From: Spartobacteria bacterium UBA695
Lineage (GTDB): Bacteria > Verrucomicrobiota > Verrucomicrobiia > Chthoniobacterales > Chthoniobacteraceae
Length of the DNA: 64,000 bases
Direction of reading: 5' to 3'
NCBI GenBank assembly: GCA_002298145.1
Contig: DBMP01000025.1
Span: 226,616-290,615 of the forward strand
Shown: positions 54,946-63,123 of the stretch, piece after piece
Layout: each line of letters opens with the position of its first letter
How positions within the stretch are numbered: the stretch's first letter is position 1
The notes under the pieces: generated by a model
What the model was told of the DNA's origin: nothing
Database searches by the model: none
What the model saw: only the letters and a program-made list of their open reading frames with translations
Position numbers and translations under genes: made by a program

Positions 54946-55986
54946 TTATGCCTCAGGCGTAAACTTTGCCAGCGGGACGACGAGATTGGCGGGCAGCGGC
55001 CTGACGCGTTCCAGGATGCGCGGGGCGACTGAGGCCCCGGTGGCGTAGGCCGCCGACATCATTTCGAGCTTGGCGTCGAGGTTATCGATGTGATGGAGGG
55101 CGATGGCCTCGGGCGTCTTGGGGAGCACGGGGGAGCCGAAGGCCATTTCGCCATGGTGCGCGGCGATTAAGTGGATCAAGTGATTGCGCACGTCCTCGCT
55201 GGAGGGCGTCAGCGCCGACCATCCCGCTGCCTCCTCGGAGGCGAAAATCTTGCGCCAGAGGGCGTTGATGACCTCAATCCCGATGGAAATATGGCCGATC
55301 AACTCGCCCCGCTCGTCATAGGGCATCGCGAACCCGCGCGGCTCGGGGCAGCATTCCCAGAGCTTGCCGCAATCGTGGAAAAAGACCCCGGAGAGGAGCA
55401 GATCGCGGTTAAGCTGGGGGTAGACCCCGGCCAAGGCGTCGGCGGCGCGGAGCATCTGGGCGACGTGCTCGACGAGGCCGCCCCGGCGGGCATGGTGATA
55501 GGTGCGCGCGGCGGCTGTGCGACGGAAGCGCTCGCCGAATTCCTCCAAAAACGTCCGGCAAATCGCATGCAGCCGGGGGTCGGCGATGCTCCCCAGGAGC
55601 GTGCGGATCGTTTCAAAATCCCGCGCTTGCTTTTCGCGCAACGAAGCGGGCCCGCCAAGGAGCAGCTCCACCTCGGTCTCCTCCAGGATGCGGCCCGTCC
55701 AGCGGCGCGCCTCGACCCCGAAGGCCGGATGCGCCGAGAATTCCCCCTCCACCTCGACAAACGCCCCCTGCGGCAAGCTCTCGCAGAAAGCGTAGGCCGG
55801 GGAATCGCTCCAGGCGCGCAGCGTTAGCTTCCCCTCGGCATCGGCGGCGGTCAGCTCCCAATAGGGCTTGCCGTCGCGGGTTTGCTTGGGCGTCACCGCG
55901 TCGGCCTGGGCGTGGAAGCTGGCCTCAACCCGGCTTTCCTGAGCCTGAGCCGCGCGTTTGATCTCGGGAATCGTAAGGAGCGTCAT
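54946..55986 (-). CDS. YhaM-like 3'-5' exoribonuclease (OB + HD)
   Basis: A 346-residue protein. The N-terminal OB-fold-like part (residues ~15-105; TRDGKPYWELTAADAEGKLT and FVEVEGEFSAHPAFG) is followed by an HD phosphohydrolase domain with AAARTYHHARRGGLVEHVAQML, FHDCGKLWEC, HISIGIEVIN and HLIAAHHGEMAFGSP. This order matches YhaM/CBF1, a Mn-dependent 3'-5' exoribonuclease of Gram-positive bacteria. It lies about 80 bp upstream of the sulfate-binding protein on the same strand. Confidence 0.82.
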   Translation of the reverse strand: MTLLTIPEIKRAAQAQESRVEASFHAQADAVTPKQTRDGKPYWELTAADAEGKLTLRAWSDSPAYAFCESLPQGAFVEVEGEFSAHPAFGVEARRWTGRILEETEVELLLGGPASLREKQARDFETIRTLLGSIADPRLHAICRTFLEEFGERFRRTAAARTYHHARRGGLVEHVAQMLRAADALAGVYPQLNRDLLLSGVFFHDCGKLWECCPEPRGFAMPYDERGELIGHISIGIEVINALWRKIFASEEAAGWSALTPSSEDVRNHLIHLIAAHHGEMAFGSPVLPKTPEAIALHHIDNLDAKLEMMSAAYATGASVAPRILERVRPLPANLVVPLAKFTPEA

Positions 55987-56093
55987 GGGAAGAGTGAATG
56001 TATCGCCGGATCGGCCCCATTTTCACAGATTATTTTTCTTCCAAGGCTGCGGCATCCGGCGTAACAAGGCGGTGGACTAACCGCATATCGCGT

Positions 56094-57755
56094 ATGACGC
56101 TCACCCCACCGCATGGACGTTTTCTGGTTCGGATGCTTGGCCTGGCGCTGCTGAGTGCCCCGCTCCCGCTATTGGCGCAACAGATTAAAGTCGGTTCGGG
56201 TACCGACCTCGCTCTACCGCCCGGCTGGAAAGTCATTGAAAACCACCAGGATGGGACCCCCTCGGCGGCCTCATCGTGCCTCGACATCAAGGCTTCCGCA
56301 CTACTGCTGACAGCCCGCCCGGACGATCCCCGCCGCCGCGTACTACTCTCGGTTTACCGCACCGCATTCCAGTCTCCCGGCCCCGCCCCGCTCGACGGAG
56401 AGCGCGGCATCCAGGCAGAAACCGAAAAGCTCCTCTGCTCAATGCTCAACCTCGGCTACAGCCCTACGGACGTCAAAACGAGGACGACCAATTCCTCCAA
56501 GGGCACCCGGATCGTGACGATCGAGATCACAGGCAAAGGCGCGGCGGGCGATGAGCGCATCTTTACCGAAGCCGCCGCCGGAGAAGCGGCCATTGTCCGG
56601 ATTTCCCTATCGCGAGCCAAGGAAGACGGCACGACAGCCCAGGACCTCAGCGCGATCCTCAATTCGCTAACCGTCGGCGAGAAGCTGGTCGTCGCCAACA
56701 GCGCCGCCTTCGCACCCGGCACTCCGGGCTCACCCGCTCCCGCATCCCAGCCCGTCGGAGCCGTCCCGCCGACTTCGGCCCCCACCCCGGCCCAGTCCAG
56801 CGCCGAAACCGCAAAAATCGTCTCTGAATACTCCGACGCTCTCCTCATCGTGGAGGGCAAGGAGAGCACCGGGAGCGGCTTTGTTTGCACGATGGGAGGG
56901 AAGCCCTACGTCATATCCAATGCCCACGTCATCTGCTTCAGCCCCGGCTTCAAGCTCACCAACGTCAAGGGAGGCGGGCTCACCGTCGGAGCGGGCGGCG
57001 TCGCGGTGGGGCACGACATCGTACGGATGGAAGCCCAGAATCCGCCCAAGAGTTTCGAAGTACTGGAGAACATCGACACCAGCATCAAAATCGGCGACGA
57101 AGTCACCGTGCTCGGCAACGTCCGGGGAGCCATGGTGGTCAAGCCCGTGGATGGAAAAATCCAGGGGATTGGCCCGAACCTGATCGAAGTGGACGCCCCG
57201 TTCGAACCCGGCAACAGCGGCAGTCCCATCGTGCACAAGGCCACGGGGAAGGTCATCGGCATCGCCACCTACCTGCTCAAACGCGAGGTTAAGAACAACG
57301 GCGACACCGTGACCACCGACGTCCGGCGGTTCGGCTACCGGCTCGATTCCGTCAAAACCTGGGAGCCGATCAACTGGCAAGTCCTCTTTAACCAGGGAGC
57401 GACCGTGGGAAAGATCGAGAGCGTCAGCGACGATTTCATCCGGCTCTTTGACTCGAAAAGCAGCAGCCGCTTCGAACCGAGCTACTACAAATCGCCCGGG
57501 ATGCAGCGGGTGATGCAATCATTCTCCGGGCGAGTAAAGGCCCACAACCGCCTGTCCGCAGGGGAGCAAAAAATGATCCTTCAGCAGTTCCTGGGAGACC
57601 TCCGCAGCGTCAGCAGGAACGATATTCCGAGCTTCGACATGCGAACCGGCTACGATTACTTCCGTCGCGTGATGGAGGAGCAAATCAGCTTCCGCGAACA
57701 GGTTTATAAAGACCTCTCCTTCCAGATCGAGCAGCGCTCGTCGAGCTGGTTCTAG
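56094..57755 (+). CDS. Exported trypsin-fold serine protease-like protein
   Basis: A 553-residue protein. A hydrophobic signal region (VRMLGLALLSAPLPLLAQQ) is followed by an N-terminal domain (residues ~30-215), a Pro/Ser/Ala linker (PGTPGSPAPASQPVGAVPPT) and a chymotrypsin-like domain with GSGFVCTMGGKPYVISNAHV (His) and DAPFEPGNSGSPIVHKATG (nucleophile Ser). The middle Asp is not obvious; NIDTSIKIGDEVTVLG is a candidate. No PDZ domain follows; instead about 140 residues of helix-rich sequence. The stop codon overlaps that of the convergent HAD gene (CTAG). Confidence 0.8.
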   Translation: MTLTPPHGRFLVRMLGLALLSAPLPLLAQQIKVGSGTDLALPPGWKVIENHQDGTPSAASSCLDIKASALLLTARPDDPRRRVLLSVYRTAFQSPGPAPLDGERGIQAETEKLLCSMLNLGYSPTDVKTRTTNSSKGTRIVTIEITGKGAAGDERIFTEAAAGEAAIVRISLSRAKEDGTTAQDLSAILNSLTVGEKLVVANSAAFAPGTPGSPAPASQPVGAVPPTSAPTPAQSSAETAKIVSEYSDALLIVEGKESTGSGFVCTMGGKPYVISNAHVICFSPGFKLTNVKGGGLTVGAGGVAVGHDIVRMEAQNPPKSFEVLENIDTSIKIGDEVTVLGNVRGAMVVKPVDGKIQGIGPNLIEVDAPFEPGNSGSPIVHKATGKVIGIATYLLKREVKNNGDTVTTDVRRFGYRLDSVKTWEPINWQVLFNQGATVGKIESVSDDFIRLFDSKSSSRFEPSYYKSPGMQRVMQSFSGRVKAHNRLSAGEQKMILQQFLGDLRSVSRNDIPSFDMRTGYDYFRRVMEEQISFREQVYKDLSFQIEQRSSSWF

Positions 57756-58420
57756 GCTTCTGGCGGGAACCACGCCGCCAGCTCCCCGACGCTCAGCTCC
57801 TTCACCGTGTGCACGGCCCGGTCGGCCATGCCCAGTTCCTCGATCGGGTGAGTCGTGGCAATGGCGATCACGCGCATACCGCCCGCCCGCGCGGCTTCGA
57901 TGCCCGCAAAGGCGTCCTCAAAAACCACGCAGCGCTCCGGCTTGCGCCCGATGCGCGCGGCTGCTTTCAGGAAGACCTCGGGGTTGGGCTTGCCGAGGGT
58001 CACGTCCTCGGCGGATACGATGGCGTCAAACAGCGGGCCGAAGCCGAGGCGGCCCAGGGCGGCATCCAGATTCGCGCGCGGCGTGGAGGAGCCGACGGCC
58101 CGGGGAACGCCCGCGTCGCGGAGCGCTTCGAGCCATTCGCGCACGCCAGGAAGCGGCTCCAGGGGCTCGGCGGCCATCAGTTCGCGGTAAAGCTCCTCCT
58201 TGCGGTTGCCCAGGCGCTCGATCTCCTTAGGCTCGGTGGCCCAGCGGTAGATCTCGGGGATGATGATCTGGTTTTTGCGCCCGAAACCGAGGACGAAATG
58301 GTTCTCGGGAAGCGGCAAGTGCTCCTCTTCGGCGAGCAGCTCCCAGGAGCGTTTATGATGGCGGGAGGAGTCGATAATGACGCCGTCCCAATCGAAAATA
58401 GCCCCCCAGGAACTGGTCAT
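57752..58420 (-). CDS. HAD hydrolase (phosphoglucomutase/phosphatase subfamily)
   Basis: A 222-residue HAD-superfamily IA protein. Motif I FDWDGVIIDSS (nucleophile Asp near residue 10), motif II VGSSTP, motif III LGKPNPEVFL, motif IV VVFEDAFAGIEAARAGG. The cap region resembles beta-phosphoglucomutase/phosphatases. The ATG at 58420 is preferred to an upstream start at 58459, which runs into the tRNA gene. It begins 25 bp after the tRNA-Gln 3' end on the same strand, so it may be read from the tRNA promoter. Confidence 0.88.
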   Translation of the reverse strand: MTSSWGAIFDWDGVIIDSSRHHKRSWELLAEEEHLPLPENHFVLGFGRKNQIIIPEIYRWATEPKEIERLGNRKEELYRELMAAEPLEPLPGVREWLEALRDAGVPRAVGSSTPRANLDAALGRLGFGPLFDAIVSAEDVTLGKPNPEVFLKAAARIGRKPERCVVFEDAFAGIEAARAGGMRVIAIATTHPIEELGMADRAVHTVKELSVGELAAWFPPEA

Positions 58421-58445
58421 CGGATCTTCTGTGTTTTTAGGAAAG

Positions 58446-58519
58446 TGGCTGCCCGGCATAGATTCGAACTATGACTAGGTGAGTCAAAGTCACCTGTGCT
58501 ACCCTTACACCACCGGGCA
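58446..58519 (-). tRNA. tRNA-Gln (anticodon TTG)
   Basis: Read leftward, a 74-nt cloverleaf: acceptor TGCCCGG pairs with CCGGGCA, discriminator G, and CCA is encoded. The anticodon stem GGTGA/TCACC closes the 7-nt loop CTTTGAC with anticodon TTG at 58485-58487, reading CAA (Gln). The T-loop TTCGAAT is canonical. It stands between gpmI and the HAD gene on the same strand. Confidence 0.95.
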
Positions 58520-58526
58520 ATCAACA

Positions 58527-58548
58527 CCCCGGCGACGGATCGCCGGGG
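58527..58548 (-). other. GC-rich hairpin between gpmI and tRNA-Gln
   Basis: Perfect 9-bp stem CCCCGGCGA/TCGCCGGGG with a 4-nt loop, read leftward as TCCG, a UNCG-type tetraloop. It lies 24 bp after the gpmI stop and 7 bp before the tRNA 5' end. It has no T-run. It could terminate gpmI, protect its 3' end or act in tRNA processing. Confidence 0.55.
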
Positions 58549-58571
58549 AGCGTCTTGATAGCCGTTTGGCT

Positions 58572-60110
58572 CTACGATTGCAAGCGGATGAGCAGATTTT
58601 TTCCAGTCATTTCCGCCGGGATCGGCAGATCGAGCATGGTAAGCAGCGTCGGAGCCACGTCGGCCAGGATGCCGTCGTTGAGCTTATACTGCGCGGCATC
58701 TGCGCCGACGTAGATCAGGTGAACCAAATTGGTCGTGTGGGCCGTGTTGGGCGAGCCGTCGGCGTTGCGCATCTGCTCGCAGTTGCCGTGGTCGGCGGTG
58801 ATGAGGGCTTTGCCGCCGAGGCGGAGGATTTCGGCCACAACGTCTTTAACTGCGGTGTCGATGGTCTCGACGGCCTTGATGCCCGCCTCGATGAAGCCGG
58901 TGTGGCCCACCATGTCGGGGTTGGCGAAGTTGAGCACCACGAAGTCGTAGTTGTGCAGGTCGGCCACGACTTTCTTGGTGACCTCGGCCGCGCTCATGCG
59001 GGGCTCCAGGTCGTAGGTGGCGACTTTGGGCGATGGGACGATGACACGGTCCTCGTGAGCGAACGGGGCCTCGATGCCGCCGTTAAAGAAGTAGGTGACG
59101 TGCGGGTATTTCTCGGTCTCGGCGATGCGGAGCTGTTTCAGGCCCGCCTGGCTGACGACTTCGCCCAGGATGTTGGTCATTTCCTCGGGCCCGAAGACGC
59201 ACGGACAGCCAAAGGTTTTGTCGTACTGGGTGAGGGTGACGAAGTGGACCTTGGGGGTGACTTCGCGGTCGAATCCCTTGAAATCAGGCCGCAGGAAGGC
59301 TTGGGAGATCTGCCGGGCGCGGTCGGCGCGGAAGTTGAAGAAGAAGACGACGTCGTCGTCATGAACGCGCTGCTCGTTGGCGTGGGAGAAGATCAGCGCG
59401 GGCAGGAATTCGTCGGTCTGGCCGTTGGCGTAGAGGTCGCTGACGGTCTCGGACGGGCTCAGAGTGGAGACGGTGCCGCGGCCCAGCACGATGGCGTCCC
59501 AGGCGAGCTTGTTGCGCTCCCAGCGGTTATCGCGGTCCATGGCGTAGTAGCGGCCGACGACGGTGGCGATATAGGCGCCGCTCGGTTTGAGCTCCTCGGC
59601 GAGCTTTTTGAGGTATTCCGCGCCGCCGGTGGGCGAGCAGTCGCGGCCGTCGGTGATGGCATGGACCATGATGTCGTCCACGCCCGCTTCCTTCGCGGCA
59701 TTACAGAGCGCCACGAGGTGCTCCATGTGGCTGTGGACGCCGCCGTCGGAGACGAGGCCCAGGAAGTGGAGGCGCTTGCCCTTGGCCTGGGCAAAGGCGG
59801 TCTGGAGGACGGGGTTCTCCTGGAGCTTGCCCTCGGCCACGGCTTTGTTGATGCGGGTGAGGTCCTGGTAGACGACGCGGCCCGCGCCGAGGTTCAGGTG
59901 GCCCACCTCGGAGTTGCCCATCTGGCCTTCCGGCAGGCCCACGCTCAAGCCGCTGGCGCTGATTTTCGAGCCCGGGTAGCGAGCGTAAAGGTCGTTATGG
60001 AACGGGGTTTGGGCCAGGAGGGTCACATTGCCATCGGCCTCGGCGGAAGCCTTGCCATTCGGATTGATTCCCCAACCGTCGCGGATGATGAGCACTACAG
60101 GTTTAGACAT
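58572..60110 (-). CDS. gpmI: 2,3-bisphosphoglycerate-independent phosphoglycerate mutase
   Basis: Interconverts 3- and 2-phosphoglycerate in glycolysis, with two Mn ions. The 512-residue alkaline-phosphatase-fold enzyme has VVLIIRDGWGINP (Asp11), the phosphoserine in GLPEGQMGNSEVGHLNLGAG (Ser67), HAITDGRDCSP, ATVVGRYYAMDRDNRWER, NFRADRARQ, NFANPDMVGHTG and ITADHGNCEQM. Length and motifs are complete. A hairpin and the tRNA-Gln gene follow. Confidence 0.97.
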   Translation of the reverse strand: MSKPVVLIIRDGWGINPNGKASAEADGNVTLLAQTPFHNDLYARYPGSKISASGLSVGLPEGQMGNSEVGHLNLGAGRVVYQDLTRINKAVAEGKLQENPVLQTAFAQAKGKRLHFLGLVSDGGVHSHMEHLVALCNAAKEAGVDDIMVHAITDGRDCSPTGGAEYLKKLAEELKPSGAYIATVVGRYYAMDRDNRWERNKLAWDAIVLGRGTVSTLSPSETVSDLYANGQTDEFLPALIFSHANEQRVHDDDVVFFFNFRADRARQISQAFLRPDFKGFDREVTPKVHFVTLTQYDKTFGCPCVFGPEEMTNILGEVVSQAGLKQLRIAETEKYPHVTYFFNGGIEAPFAHEDRVIVPSPKVATYDLEPRMSAAEVTKKVVADLHNYDFVVLNFANPDMVGHTGFIEAGIKAVETIDTAVKDVVAEILRLGGKALITADHGNCEQMRNADGSPNTAHTTNLVHLIYVGADAAQYKLNDGILADVAPTLLTMLDLPIPAEMTGKNLLIRLQS

Positions 60111-60138
60111 ATTTTTGCCTTAATTTCCCATACCCTCA

Positions 60139-60158
60139 CCCCCTTTGGCAATGGCGGA
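60139..60158. repeat. Short direct repeat left of PEP-CTERM gene
   Basis: CCCCCTTTGGCAATGGCGGA in the gap between gpmI and the PEP-CTERM gene. It differs by one T from the sequence at 61531-61551 on the other side of the gene, in the same orientation. Both copies are intergenic and follow a TTTCCCAT sequence. Confidence 0.7.
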
Positions 60159-60176
60159 ATCTCGGGGGGCCGCGCT

Positions 60177-61445
60177 CTATGTGCAACGGGGCCGCGAGAA
60201 ACACCGCAGAAAGCCCAGCAGGCAAACGCCGCCCATAAGCAGCATCGCTTGGGAGGGTTCCGGCACCAGGGCCAAGGTCACGTCATTGGAGTCGGGGCCT
60301 CCGCTGTAGTCCAGCTCGTAGAGTAAGCTGTCGACGACGAAGGTGTAAGCATCGCCGCCAACCGGCGTGAGCACGACCTGGGTCCCCGATACCGTTACAG
60401 CGCCGAACGTGCCGCTGATAAGGCCCACCCCGGTTTCATCAATCAGCGTGACGGGTAAGCTGGGGGTTAAAAAACTTAGCCCGGTAAGCGCCAGGGTGCC
60501 GGACAGCGACACCGAGCTGCTCGCCTTGACCTGGCCGACGCTTGTGGAGCTGGTGATGGCGGAGGCCAGCGTGGAGGTCTCGTCGAGCGTCATGGTGGTA
60601 AGGCTCAAGGCTTGCCCTGCGGTGGGCGCAACGGTCCCGCTATAGGCAAAGACATTCCCTACGGATCCGCTGCCTCCCAGGGTGGCCCCGGCTTCGACCC
60701 TCACGGTGCCGCTGGTGTAAAGCGAGCCGTTCACGTCCAGCTCGCCTGCGGAGACCTGGGTAAGGCCTCGGTAGGTGCTTGCGGCAGTGAGCACGGTGGT
60801 TCCCGAGCTCAGTTTGGTCACGGAGAGCTTACTGCCAGTCATTTTCGCCCCAAAGGTGTAAAGGTCGGTGTGGTTGAAATTGACCATCGCCGTGCCGTCT
60901 CCCCCAGTGATGGCCTCCGCGTTGACGGTCCCGGCACTCCCTCCCGTGCCGATGTTTACCGTCGCGTTGGCAGTGGAGTTCGTCGCCACGAGCAATTGTC
61001 CTTTCCCATCGCTGTGGGAGGTCACGGTTCCCGGCCCCGCAACCGTCAGGACCCCCGTGCCGGAGTTGCCGATGGTAATGTCGTTATCCGTAGACAGGCA
61101 CGTTCCCCCCGTAATCACGGCAGAACCGCTGCTGCCTGCGGCGTTACCCAGGTACATGTTCTTCACCGAGAGAAGGCCGGAGCTGATCAGCACGCTTCCC
61201 GAACCCCCGCTGGAGGTCCCCACCCGTAACAAGGCCGCCGTTCCGTTGGTCACGGTAATGGCACCGCCGTTGTTAAGAATCGCCGTACTCGATGCCACCG
61301 GCACCCCTCCATCCCAGTTCCCGGAGTCTTCCCAGTTACCGGAGGTTGCCGTCCACGTTGAAGTAGCCGCATGGCCCAACGTTGCCAAGGCGAGAAAGGC
61401 CAACCCCATAAGGCCCTCCATAAGAGTTCCTTTGATTGCTTTCAT
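60177..61445 (-). CDS. PEP-CTERM exported surface protein
   Basis: A 422-residue secreted protein. A signal peptide (GLAFLALATLGHA-ATS) precedes a Gly/Ser/Thr-rich repetitive beta-helix-like region similar to autotransporter-associated repeats (GNWEDSGNWDGGVPVASSTA; VLTAASTYRGLTQVSAGELDVNGS). The C-terminus is a PEP-CTERM sorting signal: VPEP, a hydrophobic segment (MLLMGGVCLLGFL) and Arg residues. Such proteins are processed by exosortase; none is seen in this window. The start at 61445 gives a Lys-bearing N-region; ATG 61421 has a better AAAGGAA ribosome-binding site and is a real alternative. Confidence 0.85.
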   Translation of the reverse strand: MKAIKGTLMEGLMGLAFLALATLGHAATSTWTATSGNWEDSGNWDGGVPVASSTAILNNGGAITVTNGTAALLRVGTSSGGSGSVLISSGLLSVKNMYLGNAAGSSGSAVITGGTCLSTDNDITIGNSGTGVLTVAGPGTVTSHSDGKGQLLVATNSTANATVNIGTGGSAGTVNAEAITGGDGTAMVNFNHTDLYTFGAKMTGSKLSVTKLSSGTTVLTAASTYRGLTQVSAGELDVNGSLYTSGTVRVEAGATLGGSGSVGNVFAYSGTVAPTAGQALSLTTMTLDETSTLASAITSSTSVGQVKASSSVSLSGTLALTGLSFLTPSLPVTLIDETGVGLISGTFGAVTVSGTQVVLTPVGGDAYTFVVDSLLYELDYSGGPDSNDVTLALVPEPSQAMLLMGGVCLLGFLRCFSRPRCT

Positions 61446-61530
61446 TTGGCTGGAATTCGCCACCCCTCCAGCTCTCGGACTCGGAAACTTGGGGCCCCCC
61501 CTCTGCTGCCCCCCGCGCGATTTTCCCATC

Positions 61531-61551
61531 CCCCCTTTTGGCAATGGCGGA
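61531..61551. repeat. Short direct repeat right of PEP-CTERM gene
   Basis: CCCCCTTTTGGCAATGGCGG followed by A, upstream of the PEP-CTERM gene and near the stop of the exported TPR gene; direct copy of 60139-60158. On the other strand it is of the TCCGCCATTGCC...GGGG type that yields PPLPKGG peptides when translated, a familiar intergenic-repeat signature. Confidence 0.7.
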
Positions 61552-61575
61552 TTCGCTCGGTGCCCGGAATGGCAA

Positions 61576-62379
61576 TCAGTCGAACTTGTGCCGGGGCGGC
61601 TGGCGCAGAACCTTTCGCCAAAACGGGGAGTAGTAGGGGTTGCCGCGAATGGCCGCGGCCCGGCGTAAGAGATCCTCCGCTTCCCGGCTCCGGCCGGTGT
61701 GCTGATAAATTTCCGCCAGGGTTTCCAGGCCCATGGCCACTCCGATATAGCGCGGGCCTTTGGTTTTCTCCTCCAGCTCCACGCAACGCACTTGGCACGC
61801 CTCGGACTCCGCGTACATACCCCGCCGGAAGTACGTCCGCCCCAGGTGATAGAGCGAACCGGCGACTTCGTAGCTGTTCGCGCCGTGAAGGGCGGTGTTG
61901 ATCGCCACTTCCTTTTTGGCGATGGCCTCCGCGTCGGAATAGCGTTTTTGGAACTCGTAAAGCACCCGGATCCCCTCCAAATGAGGCAGGATATTTTCGC
62001 TATGGCGCCCTTCGTGTTTCTCAAGCCAGGCGATTTTCCGGCCTTCCGTCTCGATTACCTCGGCGTAACGGCAGGGTTCAACCGTCCCGACAGAGCAGGA
62101 ATGGGCCCAGTCGTCGGCGGTCATATGGCGCTCGAAAAGCTTTCTTCTCGCCCGCTCTTCCTCCGGATCGTAAAAGCGCATCCAACCCCTGTCGTGATTT
62201 GGGCAGTCGATGTTATTCACATGGTGCTCATAATACTGAATCAAGCCGCAATTGGTGCAGACATACTTGTAATCAGCATCAGCGTTGAGCGCGGCTGAAA
62301 AGAAAACGGCGACGCCAAGGATCGCCAAAACAGTGCGGCTCGAACATCTTAAGAGGTAACGGGGCATTCCATGTTCCAT
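61576..62379 (-). CDS. Exported TPR protein with N-terminal Cys motif
   Basis: A 267-residue protein with a signal segment (TVLAILGVAVFFSAALNADA), then a short metal-site-like stretch YVCTNCGLIQYYEHHVNNIDCPNH (Cys/His rich, residues ~40-62), and C-terminal TPR repeats (IAKKEVAINTALHGANSYEV; GSLYHLGRTYFRRGMYAESEA; MGLETLAEIYQHTGRSREAEDLLRRA). The arrangement suggests a periplasmic protein-binding scaffold. It lies 130 bp upstream of the PEP-CTERM gene, on the same strand. ATG 62367 is an alternative start. Function unknown. Confidence 0.75.
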   Translation of the reverse strand: MEHGMPRYLLRCSSRTVLAILGVAVFFSAALNADADYKYVCTNCGLIQYYEHHVNNIDCPNHDRGWMRFYDPEEERARRKLFERHMTADDWAHSCSVGTVEPCRYAEVIETEGRKIAWLEKHEGRHSENILPHLEGIRVLYEFQKRYSDAEAIAKKEVAINTALHGANSYEVAGSLYHLGRTYFRRGMYAESEACQVRCVELEEKTKGPRYIGVAMGLETLAEIYQHTGRSREAEDLLRRAAAIRGNPYYSPFWRKVLRQPPRHKFD

Positions 62380-62596
62380 GGGCGCGAGCTTATGGAGCCC
62401 CCGCTACGGATGCAAGGCAAAGACTGCCGCCAAGATGATCGGATCAATCCAGAAAAACCCGAATCCGGAATCGCCTTTGGAAAAGCAAATGGACCCGGAA
62501 AATAAGCCCCCGGTAATTTTTGCCGTAGATTTCCATGCAAAGAAAGGGTCGTTTCGGGTTGAAACCCTGCCTGGGTCCCTTATGTTGACTTGAACG

Positions 62597-63115
62597 ATGA
62601 AGAGCGAAGACGATTTCCAGTACGCCGTCGAGAACACGAAAGTAATCGTGGCCCCGGATCGGCGTATCGCGACCTTCGGCAGCACCAGCTTCCGCTTCCA
62701 CCTCGTCAGTGAATTGCTCGACCGGGTGAACGTGGTGCGCGTGCGCGACGGCCGGATCGAGGCCGATCAGCCCCGCATCGTTTCCCCGCAGAATTTTTCC
62801 AAGGTTCTCCTGGAGGGTTTTGGGGAAAAGGCCCGCCGGTACGCCGATTCGCTTGAAGAGCACAAGCTGACATTCCTCAAATACGGCTTCCAGTTCCGCA
62901 AGGGGGACGTGATCGAGGAGGTCGTTCATGGAGCCCTTCCCGAGGTCATCGAGCGCATCCAGGGCCGCATCAACCCGGCAGAGGAGCCGCTCACGGCCAT
63001 TATCGAGGGGGTGGACGATGCCTGGGAGGTGTGTCTTTTAAAATTCACGGTTGACCTGGTGCAACAGTCCGCTGGCGGCAATGTGAACGATTTCCGCCGC
63101 AGGGGGCTGTTGTAG
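62597..63115 (+). CDS. Conserved-looking protein of unknown function
   Basis: A 172-residue soluble protein that I do not recognise. It starts MKSEDDFQYAVENTKVIVAP, then ATFGSTSFRFHLVSELLDRV, VVRVRDGRIEADQPRIVSP, and FRKGDVIEEVVHGALPEVIE. The mix of short strands and helices with many charged residues looks like a compact folded domain. It ends 8 bp before the LysM gene on the same strand, so the two are probably co-transcribed and may act together at the envelope or in its regulation. No signal peptide. Confidence 0.7.
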   Translation: MKSEDDFQYAVENTKVIVAPDRRIATFGSTSFRFHLVSELLDRVNVVRVRDGRIEADQPRIVSPQNFSKVLLEGFGEKARRYADSLEEHKLTFLKYGFQFRKGDVIEEVVHGALPEVIERIQGRINPAEEPLTAIIEGVDDAWEVCLLKFTVDLVQQSAGGNVNDFRRRGLL

Positions 63116-63123
63116 AGCGCGCG

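Noticed and set aside
61446..62024. Upstream extension of the PEP-CTERM frame, giving a 615-residue protein
   Set aside because: It runs through the intergenic repeat (PPLPKGG-type peptide) and out of frame through the exported TPR gene; the signal peptide starts only at 61445 or 61421.
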